A stretch of DNA of 29,846 bases from a virus, in the IMG/VR virus record IMGVR_UViG_3300005613_000304, positions 1 to 29,846 of that record. One strand, written 5' to 3'. This document shows positions 5,757-12,946 of the stretch, piece after piece. Below the pieces are notes generated by a model, which saw only the letters and a program-made list of their open reading frames with translations, was not told the DNA's origin and did not search any database. Position 1 is the stretch's first letter; each line of letters begins with the position of its first letter. The position numbers and the translations under genes are program-made.

Positions 5757-5954
5757 ATGGGTAGAAAACAGATGACATATGTCATCAAAATCCCATACAA
5801 TGGTGAGCCTCCAGAGGCTTGTTTTATGTGCAATGACTGTCAACAGAATCCGCACACCGACACTCATTCTTGCGGGTGGCTCGATAAGGTAATTTATGTC
5901 GACGTAGAGGAAGCGAGACCGGAATGGTGTCCTATCGTCAAGGAGACTGAGTGA
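5757..5954 (+). CDS. small Cys-rich protein, unknown function
   Basis: A 65-residue protein with five cysteines: CFMCNDC near residue 22, SCGWL in the middle, and EWCPIVKE at the C-terminus. The ending RPEWCP is a recurring phrase in small phage proteins that are thought to bind zinc. An in-frame ATG five codons later is an alternative start. The stop overlaps the ATG of the next tiny frame (TGATG). Confidence 0.6.
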   Translation: MGRKQMTYVIKIPYNGEPPEACFMCNDCQQNPHTDTHSCGWLDKVIYVDVEEARPEWCPIVKETE

Positions 5955-6019
5955 TGGGGTGGGAAATCAATAAGAAGTACGAAAACGAGCAACACAACAG
6001 CAGTGGCCATACTGTTTAA
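5954..6019 (+). CDS. possible 21-residue micro-ORF
   Basis: An ATG overlaps the preceding TGA (TGATG) and opens MGWEINKKYENEQHNSSGHT plus one residue before a TAA. Translational coupling to the upstream gene is possible. There is no other evidence that the peptide is made, and it may be a broken remnant. Confidence 0.25.
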   Translation: MGWEINKKYENEQHNSSGHTV

Positions 6020-6068
6020 CACCGATCCCTGCTACCATGCGACGAGCTACTCTTTTGGAGGAAACGGG

Positions 6069-6320
6069 ATGAAACCGCCGATCAGTTACTACGGAGGAAA
6101 GCAACGCATGGTGAGTAAGATCGTTCCGCTGATCCCTCGCCATACCATCGACCGGCAGAAGGTGGCGACGCATGCAATCCGATGCGAGATGTTGAAATCC
6201 ATGATTGACGACGGCCTGCTGACCGTTGAGGAAGGGCTCGCGCTGATCAACGGGACGCCCATCAGACCACGACCTTGGTGGGTGCGGGTGTGGCGGTGGG
6301 TTAAGCGCCGTTTGCGCTGA
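6069..6320 (+). pseudogene. remnant of a D12-class (Dam-type) adenine methylase, internally deleted
   Basis: The 83-residue frame starts MKPPISYYGGKQRMVSKIVP and then LIPRHT, which is the typical N-terminus of D12-class DNA adenine methylases with the SAM-binding Y-x-G-G-K motif. In the family the next residues lead to an E-P-F-x-G-G motif, and the catalytic DPPY follows much later. Here the chain jumps at residue about 27 to an unrelated helix (IDRQKVATHAIRCEMLKSM) and a Trp/Arg-rich tail, with no DPPY. It is therefore probably a deletion fusion and not an active enzyme. GGAGG lies 7 bases before the ATG, so a short peptide may still be made. The methyltransferase gene immediately downstream may have made it dispensable. 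Confidence 0.55.
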
Positions 6321-6343
6321 TTTGCGCCGGTATGCGCCGGGCG
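6305..6343. repeat. four tandem 9-10 base GCGC-phased repeats
   Basis: GCGC recurs at 6305, 6314, 6324 and 6334 in units close to GCGCYGNTWT. The repeats span the end of the methylase remnant and lie in the gap before the ParB-methyltransferase gene. The 10-base phasing puts each unit on the same DNA face. It could be an operator array or simple slippage. Confidence 0.45.
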
Positions 6344-6414
6344 TATAGCCCCTTTCCTTGACGCCTTCCCAAAAATAGCCGAAAACAATAGTATAATCGC
6401 ATGGGAGGCTCGGT

Positions 6415-7626
6415 ATGGTCAAAATACATAAGCAAATTGTCATGATGGAAATCAAGAAGCTGAAACCGTATGAGCGGAATGCTAAGAAGCATCCTGCCTC
6501 ACAGATCGACCGGTTGGCAATGCACATCGAGGGCGTCGGGTGGGACCAGCCTATCGTCGTGGACGAAGACATGGTCATCCTCAAAGGCCACGGTAGGGCT
6601 ATGGCGGCGCGCAAGATCGGATTGACCGAGGTTCCCGTCATCGTCGCCGAAGGGCTGTCAGAGGCCCAGAAAAAAGCCGTGCGCCTGGCCGACAACAAAC
6701 TGGCGGAGTCCGAATGGGACGAGGACTTGCTGAAACTCGACCTCGGGGATTTGGAGCTGGCCGGGTGGGACGTGGGGGAACTGGGGTTTGAGGGGTTTGA
6801 GCTGGAGGGAGAAGGCGATGGTGGCACCGAAGGCAACACCGACCCGGACGCCGTGCCAGAGGACGCGCCAGCGGTGGCGAAGAGGGGGCAGATTTGGCAG
6901 CTCGGCAAGCATCGGGTGATGTGTGGGGATTCGACCAGTGAGGCGGATGTTGGGCGGTTGATGGGGGGAGAAAATGTTGATTTGTGCTTTACAGATCCCC
7001 CTTATGGAATTTCAGTGGTGGGCGGTGGCGGAACGCCTAAGTTCGGAAAGGTGGGCGGTGGCGGAACGCCTAAGTTCGGAAAGGTGGGCGGTGACAAGGT
7101 GGTCCCATCTAAAACGTATCGAGTCGTCGAAGGTGATAATGACACCGAAGTTGCAAAAAAAGCGATAGAAATAATCATAAAGTATTCTAAAAACCAGGTC
7201 ATATGGGGTGGGAATTATTTCACTGACTGTTTAACACCATCTCGTTGCTGGTTCATATGGGACAAGCAGAACACTGGAAACTTTGCCGACGCAGAGTTGG
7301 CTTGGACTTCATTCGATAAATCTGTTCGTATTTTTCAATGGACGTGGAATGGAATGAGTCGGCAAGGAAATCGAAAAGATGAAGGAAAAACTAGAGTTCA
7401 TCCAACTCAAAAACCAGTTGGGCTATTTTGTCTATTGTTTGCCGAACTAGAGTTTAACACCTGTTTTGAGCCTTTTTTGGGATCAGGGTCAACGTTGATA
7501 GCGTGTGAAAAATCAGGAAAGCAATGTTTTGGAATCGATATCGAGCCTCACTACATTGATACGGTCATCAAACGCTGGGAGGAATTCACGGGCAACAAAG
7601 CCGAACTGATCGAGGATGCATCATGA
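6415..7626 (+). CDS. ParB-like domain fused to a DNA N4/N6 methyltransferase
   Basis: A 403-residue fusion. Residues about 10-100 are a ParB/Srx-like nuclease-binding domain (PYERNAKKHPASQID, then ILKGHGRAMAARKIG with the G-H-G-R motif, then LADNKLAE). After an acidic linker (about 130-160) comes a beta-class methyltransferase: DPPYG at 194-198 and FLGSGST at 354-360. The order catalytic motif first, SAM motif last defines the class. Such proteins methylate adenine-N6 or cytosine-N4 in phage DNA and often sit beside terminase. They may mark DNA for protection or packaging. The stop overlaps the small-terminase start (ATGA). The methylase half, from about 7120 to 7550, is clearly AT-richer than the ParB half, which suggests domain-level exchange. 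GGGAGG precedes the ATG. Confidence 0.88.
   Translation: MVKIHKQIVMMEIKKLKPYERNAKKHPASQIDRLAMHIEGVGWDQPIVVDEDMVILKGHGRAMAARKIGLTEVPVIVAEGLSEAQKKAVRLADNKLAESEWDEDLLKLDLGDLELAGWDVGELGFEGFELEGEGDGGTEGNTDPDAVPEDAPAVAKRGQIWQLGKHRVMCGDSTSEADVGRLMGGENVDLCFTDPPYGISVVGGGGTPKFGKVGGGGTPKFGKVGGDKVVPSKTYRVVEGDNDTEVAKKAIEIIIKYSKNQVIWGGNYFTDCLTPSRCWFIWDKQNTGNFADAELAWTSFDKSVRIFQWTWNGMSRQGNRKDEGKTRVHPTQKPVGLFCLLFAELEFNTCFEPFLGSGSTLIACEKSGKQCFGIDIEPHYIDTVIKRWEEFTGNKAELIEDAS
7018..7083 (+). repeat. 33-bp perfect tandem duplication inside the methyltransferase gene
   Basis: Two identical 33-base units, 7018-7050 and 7051-7083, are followed by a partial third (7084-7093). Each encodes VGGGGTPKFGK in frame, residues 202-223. 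The duplication sits right after the DPPYG motif, in the loop that usually leads to target recognition. Confidence 0.92.
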
Positions 7627-8084
7627 AAACCGCCCCCAAAAAAGGCGCAGGCCGCAAGCCGAAATCGACCGAAGAGGCCATCGATTCAATCGTCACGCAG
7701 GCGCGTGAGGTGGCGAAGTTCGTCAAGCTGGGCATGACCATGACGGACGCCAGTCGGGCCGCAGGCATCAACCCCCGCACGCTTTACTCGTGGTTGGAAA
7801 AGGCAAAGCTGGGGAAACCCGGCTATGCGCAGGTTGAGGACATCCTGGAGGTCTCCCGTGCCCAGGGCCAGGCCGTGCTGGCGCAACGCATCGCCAAGGC
7901 ATCCGAATCCGACTGGAGGGCCGCTGGGTGGATCCTCGAACGCCGCCACCCGGAAACCTGGGGCAAGCAAATGGACGTGAACCTATCGGGCGGGCTGGAC
8001 GTGAACGTGGGCAAACTCTCCGACGACGAGGTCGACGCCGAGCTGGCGCGGGCCGAGGCGGAGCTGAAGGAGATTGAGGGATGA
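7623..8084 (+). CDS. terminase small subunit
   Basis: A 153-residue protein. After a basic N-terminal tail come helices with a clear HTH (TMTDASRAAGINPRTLYSWL, residues about 39-58). A second conserved part follows: ESDWRAAGWILERRHPETWG, about 99-118. The last 25 residues are an acidic coiled helix (DAELARAEAELKEIEG). This layout is common in small terminases, whose HTH part recognises the packaging site and whose helical part forms a ring with the large subunit. Position directly before MazG-like and large terminase genes supports the call. Start and stop both overlap neighbours by four bases (ATGA). Confidence 0.8.
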   Translation: MKTAPKKGAGRKPKSTEEAIDSIVTQAREVAKFVKLGMTMTDASRAAGINPRTLYSWLEKAKLGKPGYAQVEDILEVSRAQGQAVLAQRIAKASESDWRAAGWILERRHPETWGKQMDVNLSGGLDVNVGKLSDDEVDAELARAEAELKEIEG

Positions 8085-8335
8085 TACGCAGACACCAACT
8101 CCCAACGAACCTAGGCCGCCACATGTGGGCGAAGCTCCACGACCCCCGCAACGTCGCCAAGGGCGACAACTGGCGGGGCATGAGCGTTGACGAGTTGTGG
8201 CTGCACATCCTTACCGAGGTGGACGAGCTGCGCGTGTCCCTAATGCACGATGGCAAGAACGAGATTCTGGGCGAGATTGCCGACGTGGCGAATTTCCTGG
8301 CCATGCTGGCGGATAAGGTGGAGGCGGAGGGGTGA
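8081..8335 (+). CDS. MazG-like nucleotide pyrophosphohydrolase domain protein
   Basis: An 84-residue all-helical protein. The metal-binding pattern of the MazG/all-alpha NTP-PPase superfamily is visible: TEVDEL (about residues 46-51) and, 18 residues on, GEIADVANFLAML. Acidic pairs on two helices would coordinate magnesium. Phage MazG-like proteins hydrolyse non-canonical NTPs or (p)ppGpp-like alarmones; the substrate here is unknown. The gene lies between the small and large terminase genes and overlaps both (ATGA at its start, GTGA at its end), which is unusual. The protein is near the minimal size for the fold, so a purely structural role is possible. Confidence 0.65.
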   Translation: MIRRHQLPTNLGRHMWAKLHDPRNVAKGDNWRGMSVDELWLHILTEVDELRVSLMHDGKNEILGEIADVANFLAMLADKVEAEG

Positions 8336-9783
8336 TTCCCCAACTCGCCCGCATGCCTCCCAAGCAGCGCCTGCTTCTGCTGAAACGGGAAAAGCTGCGC
8401 CGAGCTCGCGAGCGTGCGAGTCGCCCCGACTGGCGGGTGGCCCTGGTCGATTCCCTGTTCCCGAAACAGGCTGCGTTCGTTCTATCGCCAGCCAAGACCA
8501 AGATCGGACAATGCACCCGTCGTGCCGGCAAGACCCACGGTAGCGGAGCGATGCTGTTCTTGGCTGCAGACCGGCATCCCGGATCCACGGCCCTATATCT
8601 CGCCCTGACGCGCAAATCTGCCAAGCGACTACTCTGGCCTAAGCTCAAGTCGATGGCTCGCGCCTACGGTATTCCTGCGACGTTCAATGAGTCCGACCTC
8701 ACGGTCTCGCTCCCGAACGGTTCGCAAATCCTGCTCTATGGTGCCGACCAGGAAAACATGGCCGAGCGTCTGCGTGGCGATGCCTACTCAATCGTCGTGG
8801 TGGATGAGGGCGCGTCCTTTGGCGAGAACCTCGAATACACCTTGACGGACGTGGTCGAACCGGCGCTTCTCGATTTCCAGGGCACGCTGGCCATGGTGGG
8901 AAGCCCCGGTGTCATCCTCGCGGGCCCGTTCTATGACGCGGCCACGGACGCATCCCGAGGCTGGGAGGTCCACAAGTGGTCCGTGCTCGATAACCCACAC
9001 CTGCCCCATGCGGAGCGGTGGATTGCGGATCTCAAGCGCCGACGTGGCTGGGCAGACGACAACCCAACCTACCTGCGTGAGTATATGAATGTTTGGACTG
9101 AGGATCCCGACAGCCTGATCTACCGATTCCGGCCAGGCGTGAACGAGTTCTCCGAGCTGCCCGGCAACGTGAGCAAATGGCACCACGTCCTTGGTGTCGA
9201 CCTTGGCTTCGATGACCCCGCAGCTTGGGTGGTCATTGCATGGTCCGATGAGTGCCCAGCCGCCTACATCGTTCATGCAGAGAAGCACCAAGGCTGGATA
9301 CCGGCCCAGTGGGCAGAGCGCACGGCAGAACTGCAGAAGCGCTACAACGTCGACGAAACCTTTGCCGATAGTGGGGCGCTCGGGAAGGCCATCGTCGAGG
9401 AGATGCGTACCCGGTATGGGCTGGCAATCGAGGACGCGGTGAAGAGCGACAAGATGGCCAACATTGAGTTGATGAACGGCGATTTTCAGTCTGGGCGACT
9501 GTTCGTCCACGAGTCGCTGCAGGAGATAAAGCATCAATACCGCGTGTTGGTGAAGGATCGCAGCGGTAAGCGTGAAGACCCGACGCTACCAAACGATTTG
9601 CTTGACGCAGCGCTCTATCCGTGGAGGTCATCGCGCCCGTACTGGTATCGGGAATCCGTCAAAGGCCCAGAACAAGGCTCGCTCGAATGGTACGAACAGC
9701 AAGAGAAGCGACAAATAGAACGACTTGAGAGACAATCGGAACAACTGCGCCCATGGTGGGAGCGTGACGAACTGTTTGCATAA
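8332..9783 (+). CDS. terminase large subunit
   Basis: A 483-residue packaging motor. The ATPase part has Walker A CTRRAGKT (61-68), an R-R-x-G-K-T type that is common in phage terminases, and Walker B VVVDEG with D158 and E159. A coupling motif region follows around VGSPG. The nuclease part shows GVDLGFDDPAAW with D290, FADSGA with D346 and DLLDAALYP with D425, the three acidic positions of the RNase H-like fold. It pumps DNA into the procapsid and cuts the concatemer. The start is a GTG overlapping the previous TGA, with a GGAGG-rich site; the first in-frame ATG (8353) has no ribosome site. Length is normal for the family. Confidence 0.93.
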   Translation: MIPQLARMPPKQRLLLLKREKLRRARERASRPDWRVALVDSLFPKQAAFVLSPAKTKIGQCTRRAGKTHGSGAMLFLAADRHPGSTALYLALTRKSAKRLLWPKLKSMARAYGIPATFNESDLTVSLPNGSQILLYGADQENMAERLRGDAYSIVVVDEGASFGENLEYTLTDVVEPALLDFQGTLAMVGSPGVILAGPFYDAATDASRGWEVHKWSVLDNPHLPHAERWIADLKRRRGWADDNPTYLREYMNVWTEDPDSLIYRFRPGVNEFSELPGNVSKWHHVLGVDLGFDDPAAWVVIAWSDECPAAYIVHAEKHQGWIPAQWAERTAELQKRYNVDETFADSGALGKAIVEEMRTRYGLAIEDAVKSDKMANIELMNGDFQSGRLFVHESLQEIKHQYRVLVKDRSGKREDPTLPNDLLDAALYPWRSSRPYWYRESVKGPEQGSLEWYEQQEKRQIERLERQSEQLRPWWERDELFA

Positions 9784-9796
9784 TCGGAGGGAACCG

Positions 9797-10000
9797 ATGG
9801 AGATCGAACGGATTGAAAGCATCCTGAACCTCATGCTTGCCAAGGGCGTTTCGGCGTTCGAGGTGGGCGAGTTGAAGGTCAACTTTCGCGTGGATGCTGG
9901 CGTGGAACAGATAAAAAGCAACACCGACAAGCCTGTCGAGACGCTGGGCCGCAGGGCCACGCTGAACGATGAGCTTGGCATCGACGATGAGGATTACTGA
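9797..10000 (+). CDS. small acidic protein between terminase and portal
   Basis: A 67-residue protein with a GGAGGG site 5 bases before its ATG. The first 35 residues are a helix and a short beta-like stretch (AFEVGELKVNFRVD); the last 30 are acidic (ELGIDDEDY). It ends 2 bases before the portal start. No family is recognised. Small proteins in this position are seen in several podovirus-type genomes, with unknown role. Confidence 0.7.
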   Translation: MEIERIESILNLMLAKGVSAFEVGELKVNFRVDAGVEQIKSNTDKPVETLGRRATLNDELGIDDEDY

Positions 10001-10002
10001 CA

Positions 10003-11961
10003 ATGCAGCCACAACAGACCAACCAGACGAAGTGGTGGGAGGCCGAAGGTCGGGACGCTGCCATGCGTGCCGTGGCGATGATTTCTCAAATCAACACGGC
10101 GCAAATTGGCTTCCATCAGGACAACCTGCGGCATCTTCGGATGTACGAGAATCGTGACTACCTCGCTGCAGCGGTGTCGTCCTACATGGTCAAGACCTAC
10201 GCGCCCACGCGACGCACTGGTGGCAACAGGACGTCGAACCGCATGGCGCTGAACGTCTCCAAGGCTTGCATCGATACCCTTGTATCGAAGCTGGGCAAAG
10301 AAAGGGTCAAGCCAACCTACCTCACCAACGGCGGGCTTATCGAGCGTCGTTCCCGTGTCCAAAAGCTGAATGACTGGCTCTATGGCGAGTTCTACCGAAC
10401 TGGCATTTACGACTGGAACAAGTCGGTGTTGCGCAACGCTGCCATCTTTGGCAAAGGTGGAATCAAGATTTTCATTCGCACCAAGGACAACGGCAAGCAC
10501 GAGGTGGCGGCTGAACCCGTGTTTATGCCCGAAATCCTGATTGACCCGTATGACGGCTACTACGGCAATCCGTCGTGCCTGTATCAGCAGAAGTTCGTTA
10601 CGAAGGACACACTGCGCAACAACAAGTTTTTTGCCAGCGCATCGGCCCAGGCTGCCATTGACCTGTCGATGTCGGTGTCGTCCATCTCGGGCGTGACTGC
10701 CCACGACAGTACGGTCGTGTGGGAGGCGTGGCGCAAGAAACAGGACGGGAAGCCCGGCAAGCACATCATCTTTCTCGACAGCGGCATGCTCTGGGAGGAG
10801 GACTGGGACGACTGCGAGTTCCCGATGGATTTCCTCGACTACGCGACGCCCCCCATTGGCTTCTTCGGCTTGGGCGTCTGCGAGGAGTTGATTCCCATTC
10901 AGGTCGAAATCAACCGGCTTGCCAATCACATCCGCGACAGTCTGATTCTGTGTGCCAACCCCCGAACCTACATCCCAGCGGGGGCAAACATCATGAAGCC
11001 CCTGTCGAACCAGATCGGTGGCGAGTGGGTCTATCACGGTGGCCAGCCTCCGACGACGGTGGCACCGCAGGCTGTGAGCCAGGACACGTTTGCGCAATTG
11101 GAGAATCTGTACCGGAAGGCTTTCGAGATCGTCGGCCTATCGCAGATGTCTGCCACGGGGCGCAATACCCTTGGTGCATCCGCTTCCGGTGAGGCCATTC
11201 GGCAATACGTGGACGTCGAGACCGACCGCTTCGCAGAGCTGCAACAGAACTGGGAGGATTTCCACGTTCGCATGGCCCGCAAGATGCACAAGATGGCCCG
11301 CAAGATTGTCGAGATGGACGGCAGCTATCCGGTGACGTGCTACGACCTTGATGGCAAGCGCAACACGGGCGTGTGGGAGATCGACTTCAAGGATATCGAC
11401 GTTCCCGAGGACAGCTACACCATTCAGTGTTTCCCACAGTCGGCCCTTCCGAAGCTCCCCGGCCCGCGCCTTGCCACGATCAAGGAGTGGAAGGACGAGG
11501 GCTACATCGAGAAGGACCAGGCGCGGGAGATGATGGACTTCCCAGACCTGAAGGGCCAAATGCAATACATCCTGGCACCGCGTCGGGTGATTGAGCGGGC
11601 GCTCGAAGAAATGGCTTACCAACCGAAGCCCCAGGGAACGACCAAATGGAAGTCGGTTACACCCGAACCAAACATGGATCTGGCCTACGGCATGCAGATG
11701 GGATCTGCCATGTACAACTTTCTTCTGCTCGAGCTACCCGAGGACACGGACGAGGAACGGAAGGAAAAGGGAATCCGGCTTGACCTCATTCGGCAGTGGA
11801 TCAACAAGTGCGACGCTCTGGGCAAGCTGAAGGCACAGACCATGACACCCCCAGCCCCAGGCATGAGTCCAGGCATGGCACAGACATCGCCTATGGGGCC
11901 GGACGGGGCACCGGTGGGCATGCCTCAGCAGGCGCTCGGAGCACCAGGAATGACAATGTGA
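10003..11961 (+). CDS. portal protein
   Basis: A 652-residue protein after the terminase genes. The size and the order match podovirus (P22/T7-type) portals, which form the dodecameric channel at one capsid vertex. Features fitting the fold: an N-terminal helical part, NRMALNVSKACIDTLVSKLG (about 79-98) as the wing entry, the phrase PIQVEINRLANHIRDSL (about 299) as the stem/crown helix, and SGEAIRQYVDVETDRFAEL (about 396-414). The C-terminal 45 residues are Met/Pro/Gly/Gln-rich (PGMSPGMAQ) and look disordered, perhaps contacting DNA or ejection proteins. It is not related by eye to the shorter HK97-type portals. Confidence 0.85.
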   Translation: MQPQQTNQTKWWEAEGRDAAMRAVAMISQINTAQIGFHQDNLRHLRMYENRDYLAAAVSSYMVKTYAPTRRTGGNRTSNRMALNVSKACIDTLVSKLGKERVKPTYLTNGGLIERRSRVQKLNDWLYGEFYRTGIYDWNKSVLRNAAIFGKGGIKIFIRTKDNGKHEVAAEPVFMPEILIDPYDGYYGNPSCLYQQKFVTKDTLRNNKFFASASAQAAIDLSMSVSSISGVTAHDSTVVWEAWRKKQDGKPGKHIIFLDSGMLWEEDWDDCEFPMDFLDYATPPIGFFGLGVCEELIPIQVEINRLANHIRDSLILCANPRTYIPAGANIMKPLSNQIGGEWVYHGGQPPTTVAPQAVSQDTFAQLENLYRKAFEIVGLSQMSATGRNTLGASASGEAIRQYVDVETDRFAELQQNWEDFHVRMARKMHKMARKIVEMDGSYPVTCYDLDGKRNTGVWEIDFKDIDVPEDSYTIQCFPQSALPKLPGPRLATIKEWKDEGYIEKDQAREMMDFPDLKGQMQYILAPRRVIERALEEMAYQPKPQGTTKWKSVTPEPNMDLAYGMQMGSAMYNFLLLELPEDTDEERKEKGIRLDLIRQWINKCDALGKLKAQTMTPPAPGMSPGMAQTSPMGPDGAPVGMPQQALGAPGMTM

Positions 11962-12001
11962 CGCACTTGACATTTGACTTTTTTTCACAGTGGAGGTGAT
12001 G

Positions 12002-12895
12002 ATGAATACAGCAGACCCAGCAAGTCAGTTCGGGGGCGGCACCCCCGGTCAGACACCCGGCCAAAGTGATGGAGGCGGGGCAGGGCTCACACAGGACGGG
12101 CAGTCGTTTTGGTCTCAGAACGCCGGATACCTCGAATCGATCCGCCGACGCATTGGCGGTGGGGAACCCCAAGCGGCACCGCAGCAGGCGGCGCCTGGCG
12201 GTGACCCGGATTGGGAGGACTTCCAGCGGTGGAAGCAAGCGAAGGCTTCCAAAGACCCTCGTGCCCTTCTCGACGTAGCAGGCTTGCAGCCGCGTGACGT
12301 CCTCGATTCGATGATCTTCGGTGGTGGCCAACAACAGGCCCCGGCACCGGATCCGATCGAGAGCGTCAAATCGGAGCTGAACGAACTCCGAAAAGCGATG
12401 CAAGAGGACCGCCAGGCGCGGCAATCCGTCGAGGAGAAAATTCGCGAGAGTCAGGCCAAGGGGCGCTTCGTCGAAAACGTGCGATCCATGCAGGATCTCA
12501 CACTCGTTCAGTCATGGGGCGATGAGGCTTTGGATACCGCTTGGAATGTTTTCCTCCAGGCGAGCGAAGAAGCCAGCAAGGCGGGGCAGCCAATGCCATC
12601 CTTGCGTCAAGCCGCCGTGCAAGTCGAGAACTACCTGAGGAAGCAAGCCAGCCGACTTGGGTCAGTGCTAGGGGGCGGGGCAGCCACGTTGGAACTGCTC
12701 CAAGATGGAAATCAACCCCCACCACAGCAGGGCATCAGTCACGCGCCCGCTGCCGGAACCGTTACACCTCCGGCACCGAGTCCAACACTGACGAACGTCG
12801 GCGGCAACGTCGGGGCTCGCCCTGCTGGTCCAGTCTCCAAGGATGAACTTCGGAGACGTGCGCTCGAAGCCGCAAAGGCTTTCGCCCGCCAGTAG
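12002..12895 (+). CDS. scaffolding protein (probable)
   Basis: A 297-residue, Gln/Gly/Pro-rich and strongly helical protein immediately upstream of the capsid gene. It has a disordered N-terminus (about 1-35), a predicted coiled coil with EDRQARQSVEEKIRESQAKG (about 137-156), and a short basic C-terminal helix (SKDELRRRALEAAKAFARQ). Scaffolds bind coat protein through such a small C-terminal helix and leave or are cleaved before DNA enters. GGAGGTGAT precedes the ATG at 12002. The call rests on position and composition; no family motif is seen. Confidence 0.7.
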   Translation: MNTADPASQFGGGTPGQTPGQSDGGGAGLTQDGQSFWSQNAGYLESIRRRIGGGEPQAAPQQAAPGGDPDWEDFQRWKQAKASKDPRALLDVAGLQPRDVLDSMIFGGGQQQAPAPDPIESVKSELNELRKAMQEDRQARQSVEEKIRESQAKGRFVENVRSMQDLTLVQSWGDEALDTAWNVFLQASEEASKAGQPMPSLRQAAVQVENYLRKQASRLGSVLGGGAATLELLQDGNQPPPQQGISHAPAAGTVTPPAPSPTLTNVGGNVGARPAGPVSKDELRRRALEAAKAFARQ

Positions 12896-12905
12896 AGCAC
12901 GATTG

Positions 12906-12943
12906 AGCCACCGCGTATGTGCTGACAGCGTGACAAGGTGGCT
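12906..12943 (+). promoter_or_regulatory. hairpin that could mask the capsid ribosome site
   Basis: AGCCACC (12906-12912) pairs perfectly with GGTGGCT (12937-12943) across a 24-nt loop. The 3' arm contains most of the AAGGTGG ribosome site used by the ATG at 12947. The stem would lower capsid translation unless it is melted, possibly by ribosomes reading the scaffold gene that stops at 12895. Confidence 0.45.
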
Positions 12944-12946
12944 ATC

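Noticed and set aside
6392-6397. Perfect TATAAT before the ParB-methyltransferase gene
   Set aside because: No -35 element lies at 16-18 bases, and the start would fall at about 6404, cutting into the GGGAGG ribosome site; not called as a promoter.
9994-11097. Long minus-strand frame opposite the portal gene
   Set aside because: It is antisense to a well-supported portal gene, has no ribosome site and no recognisable domain; a shadow of codon bias. The same applies to long minus frames at 5967-6908, 24922-25839 and 26985-27929.
11968-11990. TTGACA-like element before the scaffold gene
   Set aside because: No -10 hexamer follows at an acceptable distance.
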